The notes: generated by a model from the sequence alone, not told the origin. A stretch of DNA of 64,000 nucleotides from Rhodoligotrophos appendicifer (GCF_007474605.1 NZ_VHKL01000004.1:1-64000); one strand, 5' to 3'. Shown: positions 45,763 to 54,883, counted from the first letter of the stretch. Program-made: numbers and translations.

Positions 45763-46533
45763 ATGGGAACACTGGACGCGCGCCGGCAGGCGCTGAAGGA
45801 AGAATTCACCGCAGCTCGCGGTTATTGGAGCGATCTCTGGACCGATCTGCTCGATATCGATCCGGATTTCTTTGAAGCATATAAGAACTTTTCCTCATCG
45901 CCGTGGAAGCGCAAAGACGGCCTTGAGCCAAAGGTGCGCGAGCTGCTCTACGTCGCCATCGACACGTCGACCACCCATCTCTATGACCCCGGCACGCGGA
46001 TCCACATGCGCAACGCTCTGCGTTACGGCGCCACGCGTGAAGAGGTGCTTGAAGTCATGGAGATCACGGCCATGCTGGGCGTTCAGTCCTGCACCGTGGG
46101 GGTGCCGATCCTTCTGGAAGAGATGAAGAGCACCGGCATGGGCGGCCCACTGCCCGAGGCGCAGCTCAGCGAGCGGCAGGAAGACCTCAAGAAGCGGTTC
46201 GTGGAGACGCGCGGTTTCTGGAGCGAACCGATGGACGGAATTCTGCGGCTGTCGCCCGATTATTTCGAGGCCTATCTCGATATCTCGTCGGTGCCGTGGA
46301 AGTCCGGCAAGCTCGAACCGAAGGTAAAGGAATTCGTCTATATCGCTGTGGATGCTGCCTGCACCCATCTCCATGAACCTGGATTGCGCATCCATATTCG
46401 CAATGCCTTGAAACTGGGCGCAACAGGTCAGGAGATCATGGAGATCTTCGAATTGATCAGCGTGCTCGGCATTCACACCATCACCCAGAGCCTACCGATC
46501 CTGACCGACGAAGTCGGCCAGGCGGGAAAATAG
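45763..46533 (+). CDS. Tandem carboxymuconolactone-decarboxylase-like protein
   Basis: A 256-residue protein with two CMD/AhpD-like domains. The repeats can be aligned: DGLEPKVRELLYVAID...RIHMRNALRYGATREEVLEV in the first and SGKLEPKVKEFVYIAVD...RIHIRNALKLGATGQEIMEI in the second. The CxxC pair of AhpD peroxidases is absent, while a His is kept in both (TTHL, CTHLH). A decarboxylase or isomerase role in the catabolic route is therefore more likely than a redox one. The ATG at 45763 has GAGG well placed; an upstream ATG at 45736 does not. Confidence 0.83.
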   Translation: MGTLDARRQALKEEFTAARGYWSDLWTDLLDIDPDFFEAYKNFSSSPWKRKDGLEPKVRELLYVAIDTSTTHLYDPGTRIHMRNALRYGATREEVLEVMEITAMLGVQSCTVGVPILLEEMKSTGMGGPLPEAQLSERQEDLKKRFVETRGFWSEPMDGILRLSPDYFEAYLDISSVPWKSGKLEPKVKEFVYIAVDAACTHLHEPGLRIHIRNALKLGATGQEIMEIFELISVLGIHTITQSLPILTDEVGQAGK

Positions 46534-46618
46534 CCAGGCTCAGCAAGCCTTTATCACCGAAGAAAGCCGCCAAGCTGAAGCGGCGCTTCTCGTTCAGGAA
46601 ACTCAAGGGAGGAATATT

Positions 46619-47842
46619 ATGAAAAATGCAGGAAGATCTTTTTGGCGCACCGGCATTCTCGCCGGCGTCGCTGTCGCCGCCTTGGCCGTCGGTTCGGTTT
46701 CGGCGCAGGAGACCATCAAGTTCGGCTTCACGGGCGCTCTGACCGGCCCGTTCAATGAATTCGGCGAAGGCATTCGTCGAGGCGCTGATATCGCGATCGA
46801 GGAATGGAACAAGAAAGGCGGCATCAACGGCAAGAAGCTCGAGATGGCAGAGCTGCTCGACGATCAGTTGGTCCCCGACCGCGCTGTACAGAACATGCGC
46901 CGTATCCTCGACAATGAGGAGGTCGTCGCCCTGATCGCCCCTTCCGGCAGCGGCCCCACCCTTGCCGTTGTGGACATGGTGGTCGCCGACGGCCGTCCCA
47001 TGTGCAATCCTCAGGCACAGACGCCAGCCATCGTCTATCCTAATGGCGGCGAGACGGAACCGCGCCCCAATGTCTTCTCGGTCTCGATTAGCAACACGGT
47101 CGAGGCCAAGAAGCTCGCCGACGTTCTTGCCAAGGAATACAAGAACATCGGGATTCTTCACGAGAGCACGGGCTATGGGGTGACTGGCGCAAAACTCGTC
47201 GACGAGGCGATGAAGGCCGCCAATCCGGATCTTACCGTGACGTCCGAATCGTATAATCAGCGCGCCCAAGACATGACCGCTCAGCTGGCCCGCGTCCAAC
47301 GCGCCGGCGCGGAAGTGCTGCTGGTTGTGGGCCTTGGCGCGGACCTCGCCGTCATCCGCAAAAACATGGCGCGCCTCAATATCGGCATTCCGCTCTATTC
47401 GACGGCCGGGGGAATTACACCTCCCTACATGGAGGGAGCCGGGGACCTGGTCATTGGGACCAGGGCTGCAACGATCAAGGTCATGGGGCTCGAGACGCTG
47501 CCGCCCGCCACAAAGACCTTTACTGATCTGTACAAGGCGAAGTATGGCGCTGACCGGTGGTGGGGACCCAATCCCGACCGTGCACAGATCTCCATGGCGA
47601 CCACTGTCGGCACCGGTTACGACTGTCTGAACGTGCTTGCCGATGCGATCCAGCGGGCGGGTTCGACTGAGCCGGAGGCAATCATCAAGGCACTCAACGA
47701 AACCAAAGGTTTCGCTGGCGCCAGCATCGCTTCAATCACCTTCACTCCGGAAGAGCATCGCGCGCTGAAGGCAGAAGATCTGGCAGTCTACGAAATCGAC
47801 AAAAAAGACGGGAAGATCAACCTGTCGATCGTATCGCAGTAA
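46619..47842 (+). CDS. Branched-chain-type ABC transporter, binding protein
   Basis: A 407-residue periplasmic LivJ/LivK-type protein with a signal peptide ending near GSVSAQETIKFG. IKFGFTGALTGPFNEFGEGIRRGADIAIEEWN is a typical N-lobe start and ESYNQRAQDMTAQLARVQRAGAEVLLVVG a typical hinge region. A strong GGGAGGA site precedes the ATG. It lies 85 bases after the CMD-like gene and starts a complete five-protein-domain transporter set. Related proteins import aromatic acids and other compounds besides amino acids. Confidence 0.9.
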   Translation: MKNAGRSFWRTGILAGVAVAALAVGSVSAQETIKFGFTGALTGPFNEFGEGIRRGADIAIEEWNKKGGINGKKLEMAELLDDQLVPDRAVQNMRRILDNEEVVALIAPSGSGPTLAVVDMVVADGRPMCNPQAQTPAIVYPNGGETEPRPNVFSVSISNTVEAKKLADVLAKEYKNIGILHESTGYGVTGAKLVDEAMKAANPDLTVTSESYNQRAQDMTAQLARVQRAGAEVLLVVGLGADLAVIRKNMARLNIGIPLYSTAGGITPPYMEGAGDLVIGTRAATIKVMGLETLPPATKTFTDLYKAKYGADRWWGPNPDRAQISMATTVGTGYDCLNVLADAIQRAGSTEPEAIIKALNETKGFAGASIASITFTPEEHRALKAEDLAVYEIDKKDGKINLSIVSQ

Positions 47843-47974
47843 CCGGCTCGCTGTGCATCGGCTGAGGTTCGGATCGCCAGAAGCGACGGGACCTCAGCCT
47901 TTGATTCTGCATCCGGGGTGGCGGAAGCTCTAACCTTCGCAACAGACGAAGGCAGCTTCCTTGAGGAGGAAATA

Positions 47975-48859
47975 GTGAGCTTCTTCTTTTCGCTCGTTCT
48001 TGCTGGCGTCAGCGTCGGGTCGGTCTATGCCCTCGTCGCGCTGGGGCTGAACGTCACTTTCTGGACGACGAAGACCCTCAATTTCGGCCATGGCTCGGTC
48101 ATGATGTTCTGCGCCATGATTATGGTCTTCTTTGCGAGCCAGGGCATGGCCATGGCGCTGGCGGTCTTGCTGTCTTTGATCGTCGTCGCGGCGCTCGGCA
48201 TCTTCATCGAACGCTTCACCGTGCGACCGGCGCTCAAGAGCAACAACAGCATGGGTTGGGTGGTCTCGACGCTCGGCTTCGGCATCGTCTTGCAAGGCAT
48301 CGCTGCCAAGCTGTTCGGCTCTCAGGCGGTGGCATTTCCATCGATCCTCTTCGGATCTGAAGATTTCATCACCGTCTTCGGCCTCTATGTCTCCCTGCAA
48401 TATCTCGTGGTGCTGGGCCTCTCGATTCTCCTCATCGTCATCATGGAAGCCTTTCTGCGGCTCACCCGTTGGGGTCATGCGGTGCGCGCCGTGTCGCATG
48501 ATCCGGAACTCGGCCGTGTCAACGGCATGCCGGTCAATCTCATCGTCGTGGGTTCCTTCGTCCTTTCGGCCCTGCTCGCCGGCGTCGCCGGCCTGCTGGT
48601 CTCACAGATCGGAGGCACCGTTGATCCAGCCTTCGGGTTCAACCTCGTTCTGTTCGGGTTCGTCGCAGCCGTAGTCGGTGGCATGGGAAGTTCGGTCGGC
48701 GCACTCGTCGGAGGTATTGCCCTCGGAGTTTTGTCGAAGCTCGTGGGCGGTTACTGGACAGCCGCCGCGGAGCAGCCCGTAGCTTTTGCAATTCTTATGC
48801 TGATGCTCGCCTTTCGTCCGAACGGGCTGTTCAGTCAGGCCGAGGTCTCCAAGGCATGA
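47975..48859 (+). CDS. Branched-chain-type ABC transporter, LivH-like permease
   Basis: A 294-residue membrane protein with about eight hydrophobic segments. It contains the LivH loop FLRLTRWGHAVRAVSHDPELGRVNGM and a C-terminal GGMGSSVGALVGGIALG. The GTG at 47975 is chosen because GAGGAGG stands five bases before it; an upstream in-frame start lacks such a site. Its stop overlaps the next gene start (ATGA). Confidence 0.9.
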   Translation: MSFFFSLVLAGVSVGSVYALVALGLNVTFWTTKTLNFGHGSVMMFCAMIMVFFASQGMAMALAVLLSLIVVAALGIFIERFTVRPALKSNNSMGWVVSTLGFGIVLQGIAAKLFGSQAVAFPSILFGSEDFITVFGLYVSLQYLVVLGLSILLIVIMEAFLRLTRWGHAVRAVSHDPELGRVNGMPVNLIVVGSFVLSALLAGVAGLLVSQIGGTVDPAFGFNLVLFGFVAAVVGGMGSSVGALVGGIALGVLSKLVGGYWTAAAEQPVAFAILMLMLAFRPNGLFSQAEVSKA

Positions 48860-50667
48860 ACTCCATCCGGACTCTCCTCACTCAACTCGTCACCAATGTT
48901 TACCTTTTGGCGGTATTGGTCGTCGCACTCGGCATCAGTGTCCAATGGATGACTTCCGGCACGGTGCACATCCTGAGCTTTGTGCTTATCTCGATCATCT
49001 TTGCGCTCAGCATCAATCTGCTGACCGGGCTTGCCGGCCAGATCTCGCTTGGCCATGCTGGGCTCTTTGGCATGGGCGCCTATGTAACCGGAATCCTCGC
49101 CAAGACCTATGGGATGAACGTTCCTCTCTCGATCATTGCGGGCGCTGCCGCCGCCGCCCTCGTAGGTTATCTTCTGTCCTTTCCCGCGGGCCGGGTGCGG
49201 GACGTCTATCTGGCGATGATGACGTTGGGCTTCGGCATGATCTTCTTCGAGATCGTGCGGGAGTGGAACGACGTCACCGGCGGCACCATGGGGCTCAGCG
49301 GTCTGCCCTCGCCCACGCTGCGAACTCTCAAGGTGTTCGGGGTGCGCATCAACGAGGTCTGGTATTTCCGCGCCATCCTCGTGATCACCGTTCTCTGTAT
49401 ATGGGTGATGCGCAACCTAACTCAGAGCAGGACCGGGCGCGCCTTCTTCGCGATTCATCACAGCGAGCTGGCGGCAGGAAGCCTCGGCGTTCCCCGGGCG
49501 GCAACAAAACGCCAGGCCTATGCGCTCAGCGGACTTCTCGCAGGCATTGCAGGCGCGCTTTACGCTCACCTCGTGGGCTATCTGGGGCCTGAGAGTTTCG
49601 GGCTCAATCGCTCGATCGAGGTTCTGGTAATCTCGATCGTCGGCGGACTGGGCTCCATTGCCGGCCAGGTGCTCAGCGCCGCCTTGTTCACCTTCCTACC
49701 GGAAACTTTACAAGTCTTCGCAGAGTATCAATTCATCGTCTACGGCCTCATCCTCACCTTTTCGCTGATCGTGCTGCCACGCGGCATTGCGGGGCTGCTG
49801 CTGTTGCCCCCACGATTCATCCAATCCCAGTCGATCAGACGGGTCCGCAAAGGCGTTGACATGGCCTCAATTTCGACCAAGGGCGATGGCTCGGTAGGCC
49901 CGCTCGAAGTCCAGGGCGTGACCAAGCAGTTTGGCGGGCTGACCGCCCTTGATGATGTCAGCCTGACATTGATACCTGGCCATATCACGGCGCTGGTCGG
50001 TCCCAACGGGTCGGGCAAGAGCACACTTGTGAATGTGATCAGCGGCATCTATCAGCCCACGGAGGGCCGCATCCACTTTGAGGGGCGTGACGTCACAGGG
50101 GTTACGGATCACAAGATCGCACAGGCCGGCATCGTACGCACTTTCCAGGACCCGCGCCTCGTACCGCATTTCACGGTACGCGAGAATTTGTTGCTCGGCG
50201 CGCATCGGCTGATGAAGCATTCCGGCGTTGCCAGCGCTCTCTCCTTGCCGTCGGCAACCGAGGAGGAGGCCCGCTTTCTCGGCCGGATCGAGGCGATCAT
50301 GAAGCTGACCGAACTCAGCGACATGGCGGATAGGACCATCGAGACCCTGCCCTATGGCTATCGTCGGCTCGCGGAAGTCGCCCGCGCGTTGGTTGCGGAG
50401 CCCCGCGCCATCCTTCTTGACGAGCCCGCCGCCGGGCTTTCGGAGGTAGAGATGGAACATCTCGCACGTATCATCCGACGGATGAAGGAGATGGGACTGA
50501 CCATCATGCTCATTGACCACCACATGGATTTCCTGGCGGACCTCGTGGACGATGTGGTCGTCCTCGACAGCGGCAAAGTCATCTACCGCGGGACGATCGC
50601 CGGCATGCGCGCTGACAAGACGGTCATCAGCGCGTATCTCGGCGAAGAGGAAATGGCGCATGCTTGA
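48856..50667 (+). CDS. LivM-LivG fusion (permease plus ATPase)
   Basis: A 603-residue two-domain protein. Residues 1-320 form a LivM-like permease (LTGLAGQISLGHAGLFGMGAY; TRTGRAFFAIHHSE-type cytoplasmic loop). Residues 350-600 form a LivG ATPase with Walker A GPNGSGKST, the LivG-type signature LPYGYRRLAEVARAL, Walker B ILLDEPAAGLS and switch LIDHHMDF. Such fusions are frequent in alphaproteobacteria. Its stop overlaps the LivF start by eight bases. Confidence 0.92.
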   Translation: MNSIRTLLTQLVTNVYLLAVLVVALGISVQWMTSGTVHILSFVLISIIFALSINLLTGLAGQISLGHAGLFGMGAYVTGILAKTYGMNVPLSIIAGAAAAALVGYLLSFPAGRVRDVYLAMMTLGFGMIFFEIVREWNDVTGGTMGLSGLPSPTLRTLKVFGVRINEVWYFRAILVITVLCIWVMRNLTQSRTGRAFFAIHHSELAAGSLGVPRAATKRQAYALSGLLAGIAGALYAHLVGYLGPESFGLNRSIEVLVISIVGGLGSIAGQVLSAALFTFLPETLQVFAEYQFIVYGLILTFSLIVLPRGIAGLLLLPPRFIQSQSIRRVRKGVDMASISTKGDGSVGPLEVQGVTKQFGGLTALDDVSLTLIPGHITALVGPNGSGKSTLVNVISGIYQPTEGRIHFEGRDVTGVTDHKIAQAGIVRTFQDPRLVPHFTVRENLLLGAHRLMKHSGVASALSLPSATEEEARFLGRIEAIMKLTELSDMADRTIETLPYGYRRLAEVARALVAEPRAILLDEPAAGLSEVEMEHLARIIRRMKEMGLTIMLIDHHMDFLADLVDDVVVLDSGKVIYRGTIAGMRADKTVISAYLGEEEMAHA

Positions 50668-51370
50668 ACTTCGCAACGTCCAGGTCAGCTATGGCGCAGT
50701 GGAGGCCGTCCGCGACGTGTCCATCACCGCGGCTGCAGGCAGCATGACCGCCATCCTCAGGGCCAATGGTGCGGGGAAATCATCTCTGCTGCGCGCCATT
50801 TCGGGCGTTGCGCCCTTGCGTGGCGGCACCATCCTCATGAATTCGCAGGATATCTCCAAAGTGCCTGCCGAGAAACGAGCGAAACTCGGCCTTGCACACG
50901 CCATGGAAGGGCGCCGCCTCTTCCGCCAGTTGACGGTGGAAGACAATCTGAAACTCGCCTGGTCCTTCGGCAGCCGCAAGACACCGCTTCCCGCCGCAAT
51001 CGACGACATCTATGGGCGATTTCCGATCCTTGCAGAAAAGGCAAAGGTCCAGGCAGGCTATCTCAGCGGTGGACAACAGCAGATGGTCATCCTGTCCTGC
51101 GCAACGATCCGGGACCCCGATTACCTCCTGCTCGACGAGCCCTCCCTGGGATTGGCTCCCATCATCGTCACCCAGATCTATGAATTCATTACCGGCTATG
51201 CCAGACGCTCGGGGGCAACGGTGGTCATCGCCGAGCAGATGGCCACACTGGCGCTCAAAGTCTCGGACCGGGGCTATGTGCTCCGCCGCGGCAAGGTGGT
51301 CCTGGAGGGCGAAAGCAAGACCTTGCTCGCCGACGGAATCGCCGATTCGCTCTCCGCCACTTATCTCTAA
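50660..51370 (+). CDS. Branched-chain-type ABC transporter, LivF-like ATPase
   Basis: A 236-residue ATPase with signature LSGGQQQM and Walker B YLLLDEPSLGLAP. The Walker A region reads ILRANGAGKSS, where Arg34 (codon AGG) replaces the first Gly of the GxxGxGK loop that is otherwise nearly invariant in LivF. One base change from GGG would explain it. The transporter may work asymmetrically or be impaired. The start lies inside the end of the LivM-LivG gene, so the genes are coupled. Confidence 0.88.
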   Translation: MLELRNVQVSYGAVEAVRDVSITAAAGSMTAILRANGAGKSSLLRAISGVAPLRGGTILMNSQDISKVPAEKRAKLGLAHAMEGRRLFRQLTVEDNLKLAWSFGSRKTPLPAAIDDIYGRFPILAEKAKVQAGYLSGGQQQMVILSCATIRDPDYLLLDEPSLGLAPIIVTQIYEFITGYARRSGATVVIAEQMATLALKVSDRGYVLRRGKVVLEGESKTLLADGIADSLSATYL

Positions 51371-51383
51371 CAACGGATATTCC

Positions 51384-52337
51384 ATGGCATTCATCGACTT
51401 GTCAGCGGTCCGCACCATCGGTGTGATCGGTGCCGGAACCATAGGCTCATCCTGGACGGCGTGGTTCCTCGCCAAGGGCCTCAGCGTGCGCCTGACGGAT
51501 CCAGTGGCGAGCGCGCCGGACTCCGTCCGAGGCTATGTGCGGGAGGCGTGGACCGCACTCACCAGGCTTGGGATAACCCGAGAACCTCTGGACGCAGCAC
51601 TCGCGCGGCTGAGCTTTCACGGCACCGCTGCCGATGCTGCGACGGGCGCCGACTTCATTCAGGAAAATGCGCCGGAGAGGGCTCCGATCAAGCGAGCAGT
51701 CCTGGCAGAGATCGATTCCGTGCTACCCGGCGACCGGGTCATTGCATCTTCAACGTCCGGCTTCGGCGTCACTGAAATGCAGGCCGAGATGCGCCATCCT
51801 GAGCGTCTCGTCGTCGGCCACCCTTTCAACCCGCCGCACCTCATCCCCCTCGTCGAAGTCGTCGGCGGCGGCGCGACTTCAGAGGAGGCGGTGCAATGGG
51901 CCATCAGCTTCTATAACCATATCGGCAAGCGCGCGATTCATGTGCGCAAAGAAGTGCCGGGGCATATTGCCAACCGGCTGCAGGTCGCCCTGTGGCGTGA
52001 GGCCCTGCATCTGGTCGCCACTGGCGTCGGCAGCGTCGACGACGTGGATGCTGCCATCGCCCACGGCCCCGGCCTTCGCTGGGCGGCCATGGGCCCACAT
52101 CTCACCTTTCATCTGGCTGGTGGAAGGGGCGGCATGGCGCATTTCTTCGATCATCTCGGTCCGGCCATCGAGCGCTGGTGGGCCGACCTCGGCACCGTCG
52201 AGATCACTCCCGAGCTCCGCGACCAGATGGTTCGGGGCGTAAACGATGAAATCGGCACCCGCAGCTTCGAGGATCTCGTCGCCGAACGCGACGAGAAGCT
52301 GCTGGGTGTGCTCGCGGCCGTGACTCCAAAGCTCTGA
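51384..52337 (+). CDS. 3-hydroxyacyl-CoA dehydrogenase family protein
   Basis: A 317-residue NAD-dependent dehydrogenase. It has the Rossmann motif IGVIGAGTIGSSWTAWFLAKG, the SSTSGFGV segment, and the catalytic-region motif GHPFNPPHLIPLVEVVGG. Its length and single C-terminal domain fit the carnitine dehydrogenase/L-gulonate dehydrogenase/3-hydroxybutyryl-CoA dehydrogenase group, which I cannot separate further. It follows LivF by 13 bases and closes the transporter operon, so it likely acts on the imported compound or a product. Confidence 0.88.
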   Translation: MAFIDLSAVRTIGVIGAGTIGSSWTAWFLAKGLSVRLTDPVASAPDSVRGYVREAWTALTRLGITREPLDAALARLSFHGTAADAATGADFIQENAPERAPIKRAVLAEIDSVLPGDRVIASSTSGFGVTEMQAEMRHPERLVVGHPFNPPHLIPLVEVVGGGATSEEAVQWAISFYNHIGKRAIHVRKEVPGHIANRLQVALWREALHLVATGVGSVDDVDAAIAHGPGLRWAAMGPHLTFHLAGGRGGMAHFFDHLGPAIERWWADLGTVEITPELRDQMVRGVNDEIGTRSFEDLVAERDEKLLGVLAAVTPKL

Positions 52338-52343
52338 CGGTCG

Positions 52344-52931
52344 TCAGGGCTTGCGGACCACCAAACGATGGATCTTCTTACCCGAGGAGGCACTGACGAC
52401 CTCCTCGTTCAGCAGGAGGGTATCGGTCGAAAAGAGCGAAAGAACGTCATCGCTTTCGAAGGCGCTATAAAGCCGGCCATGGGCGTCACGCTGATCCTCA
52501 CCCTGCGTTACCCGCCAGGTCAGATAAAGGATGCCGCCGGGCTTCAGGATGTCCAGCAGCCGCCTAACAGCCGATCCGATTGCCTCTGCATCCAGGTGCA
52601 TAATCACGGTTTCGCAGAGAACATTTTCGAAGCTGGCAGCGTCGATACCTGCAAGACCCGGCAGCAGCGCCCTCTTGAACTCATAATCGGGGTAGCGTCT
52701 GCGAGCTTCCGACAACAAACCTTCTGAACCATCGAAGCCCACCGCCGCAAAGCCATTGCCATTCAGCCATGCTACCTCGCGGCCGCTTCCACAGCCGATA
52801 TCAGCAGTTGTGCCGGGAATAAAATATTCGCGAACCACCGCATGAAGATCGCTCGGTGCCGGCTGCTCGTGCCAGTCCTGAGCAAAGGCTTCGGCACCCT
52901 TGTCATATGCTGAGAGCGTATTTTGATCCAT
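52344..52931 (-). CDS. Class I SAM-dependent methyltransferase
   Basis: A 195-residue small methyltransferase. It has the SAM loop TADIGCGSGREVAWLNGNG, an acidic motif II in GFDGSEGLLSEA, and a post-motif region LKPGGILYLTWR. The layout resembles TehB or small-metabolite methyltransferases. It is convergent to the hydroxyacyl-CoA dehydrogenase gene, six bases apart. The substrate is unknown. Confidence 0.85.
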   Translation of the reverse strand: MDQNTLSAYDKGAEAFAQDWHEQPAPSDLHAVVREYFIPGTTADIGCGSGREVAWLNGNGFAAVGFDGSEGLLSEARRRYPDYEFKRALLPGLAGIDAASFENVLCETVIMHLDAEAIGSAVRRLLDILKPGGILYLTWRVTQGEDQRDAHGRLYSAFESDDVLSLFSTDTLLLNEEVVSASSGKKIHRLVVRKP

Positions 52932-53043
52932 CCAGTGCCTCTCGGGTCTTTCCGCCGGGTGTGGCCGGCCATCGGCCTATCCCTTACCGTCGCGGCAATC
53001 ATAAAGCCATTGCTAAGCGGCCATAGCTTTCAGGTGGCACGGT

Positions 53044-53996
53044 TCACATTAGCCGGCCGGCAGCCTTCTCGCCATCGAGCCACTCCAGCACAAGACCCGC
53101 CACCTGATCACTGTTGTTGTCCATCATCAGCATGTGGGAGTTGCCCTTGATGCCGCGTTGAGGCAGTTCCATGAGCCACGAGGTGCCGCCCGCTTCATTC
53201 CAGCTGCGGTGGGCGCGCTTTGCTTGCTCATCAAGGGTATGCCATTCCGCTGCCTCGTCGATGAAGTCGCCCATGATCGTCAGGCAGGATCGCCCGGCGA
53301 CCTGCGCAGGGTCAAAGGAGCCCGGCACTCCGTGAGGCTCCAGCAAGACCACCGCGTGCACCTGTCGGTGAGAGAGAGTGGCATGCAGTGCCAAGCCACC
53401 GCCCTGGCTATGGCCGAGGATGAAGCAGGATCCGATCCGATCGATGGCGGCTTCCAAACCGGCCAACATCAAGGGACCGTTTGCCGCCCAACGCGGCACG
53501 GTGCGCTTCGACAGCTCTGTCATCCTGTCGACGGGAAATCTCTGACCGACGAAAGGACGGAGGGCGGCAAAATCCGCGGGCCGGCCAAACCTATAGAGAA
53601 GCCAGGCCTCTTCATCGCTGCGGATGATTGGTTGACCCGCCCAGACACCCGGATGCGTACAAAAGCCAGAACGGCCCCGCTCGGTGTTGTCGATGACATA
53701 AGTTGCAACGCCTGCCGCAAGGAAGAAGTCAACCAGCCTGGACGGCCATCGGGCGTCGTCTCCCAGCAGGCCCCGGTAAGTCCCCCACCATGCACCAGAA
53801 GCAAAGGTGTCTCGAATCGACGTTCCGCGGGTATGAAATACTGGACATAGGCCTGCTCAGCCCAGAATTGACCGTTCGGGTCATACTCAACATCCTTGAA
53901 GCCGCTCGAATAGGAGATGCGTTGCTTCTGCCTACCGCTGACCACCAAGGGCCTTCCGCCGACGTAAAAACTCCCAAAATCCACAAGATTGACCAT
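53044..53996 (-). pseudogene. Alpha/beta hydrolase, frameshifted
   Basis: Two frames make up one esterase of about 317 residues. The first part (53996 to about 53732) has the oxyanion motif LLLVHGGGLTGACWE. The remainder has DNTERGRSGF, the nucleophile elbow ILGHSQGGGLA and a late His in KGNSHMLMMDNN. The frame breaks at GGCTGGTTGAC near 53731, where one missing base in the T run would restore a continuous reading (TGG TTT GAC). It is either a recent pseudogene or a sequencing error. Confidence 0.75.
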
Positions 53997-54081
53997 TGCT
54001 GTCCTCCCGTGGTCGTCATTTTCCCCGGATCGCCGTCCCCTGTCGACTGCCAGGAAATGCGCCTAAGAAATCCCGCCGCCG

Positions 54082-54107
54082 GGAACAGAGTGCACCGGTC
54101 GAGGGTT
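54082..54107 (+). promoter_or_regulatory. EcfG-like general-stress promoter
   Basis: GGAAC (54082-54086) and GGTT (54104-54107) are separated by 17 bases, one base off the alphaproteobacterial EcfG consensus GGAAC-N16/17-CGTT. It lies about 80 bases before the small gene at 54190. Confidence 0.45.
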
Positions 54108-54189
54108 CGTAAATCGGTAGGGGAATTCTCCTCGAACCAGATTTCGACTTGCGTCACGTGCACGCTTCTTACGAGGGATCCACCGGAAC

Positions 54190-54495
54190 ATGAATACTGC
54201 CAATCTGCAATTGGAGGGATTGTATCTCGCCATCGCCGCAGTCAACCGTGCTCTTGTCGAGAAAGGGCTGCTCACTCGCGGCGAAGTCGAGATCGCGCTT
54301 CGCTCCGCGGAAGAGGCCGCGCTGGGCGACGATCGTACCGAGGAGCTTAGTCCGGCGAACCGAGATGCGATCGTTTTTCCACTTCGGCTGCTGCAACTGG
54401 CGAATGCGCGAAGTGGCGACAAGTGGCTGTCGAATTTCTCGGAAATGGCCAAAAGCGTGGGCGAGACAAAGAAGCCCCACAACGATCAGGTCTGA
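54190..54495 (+). CDS. Small hypothetical protein, probable stress gene
   Basis: A 101-residue acidic protein that I do not recognise. It is predicted largely helical, with YLAIAAVNRALVEKGLLTRGEVEIALRSAEE as the main block. There is no signal peptide or cofactor motif. The ATG follows GAGGGATCCACCGGAAC. The EcfG-like promoter upstream, and the SWIB gene with a similar promoter downstream, suggest general-stress control. Confidence 0.65.
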   Translation: MNTANLQLEGLYLAIAAVNRALVEKGLLTRGEVEIALRSAEEAALGDDRTEELSPANRDAIVFPLRLLQLANARSGDKWLSNFSEMAKSVGETKKPHNDQV

Positions 54496-54510
54496 AGACA
54501 GACCTAACTG

Positions 54511-54535
54511 GGAACTTAGGCTGCCAGAAGCTGTT
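54511..54535 (+). promoter_or_regulatory. EcfG-like promoter of the SWIB gene
   Basis: GGAAC (54511-54515) and TGTT (54532-54535) are separated by 16 bases, close to the EcfG consensus. It lies about 40 bases before the SWIB start codon, where a transcription start would be expected. Confidence 0.5.
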
Positions 54536-54577
54536 CACCTGCCGAAACCACGAAACACGCATCGAAGGGAACGACCA

Positions 54578-54871
54578 ATGGCCAAAAAGGACGCTGCAGT
54601 GAAGGCCGACCGCGATGGCAAGGCAGATGCCATCCATACCCCCGTAAAACCATCGGCGCAACTTGCTGAAATCGTCGGCAAGGAGCCTCTGGCACGCGGC
54701 GAGGTCGTCAGTCGCATGTGGGACTATATCAAGAAGAACAAGCTCCAGAATCCAAAGGACGGCCGCGAGATCCTCGCAGATGACAAGCTAGAGAGCCTTT
54801 TTGGCGCGAAGAAGGTCTCCATGTTCGAGATGAATAAGATCTTATCCAAGCATCTGAGCGCCGAAAAATAA
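54578..54871 (+). CDS. SWIB domain protein
   Basis: A 97-residue basic protein with a Lys-rich N-terminal tail (about 1-25) and a SWIB/MDM2-type domain (about 28-95). The domain contains LAEIVGKEPLARGEVVSRMW, IKKNKLQNPKDGREILADDKL and VSMFEMNKILSKHL. Bacterial SWIB proteins are small and may bind DNA or chromatin-like complexes; their role is not settled. GAAGGGA precedes the ATG. Preceded by an EcfG-like promoter. Confidence 0.92.
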   Translation: MAKKDAAVKADRDGKADAIHTPVKPSAQLAEIVGKEPLARGEVVSRMWDYIKKNKLQNPKDGREILADDKLESLFGAKKVSMFEMNKILSKHLSAEK

Positions 54872-54883
54872 GCGGCGAGCCAC

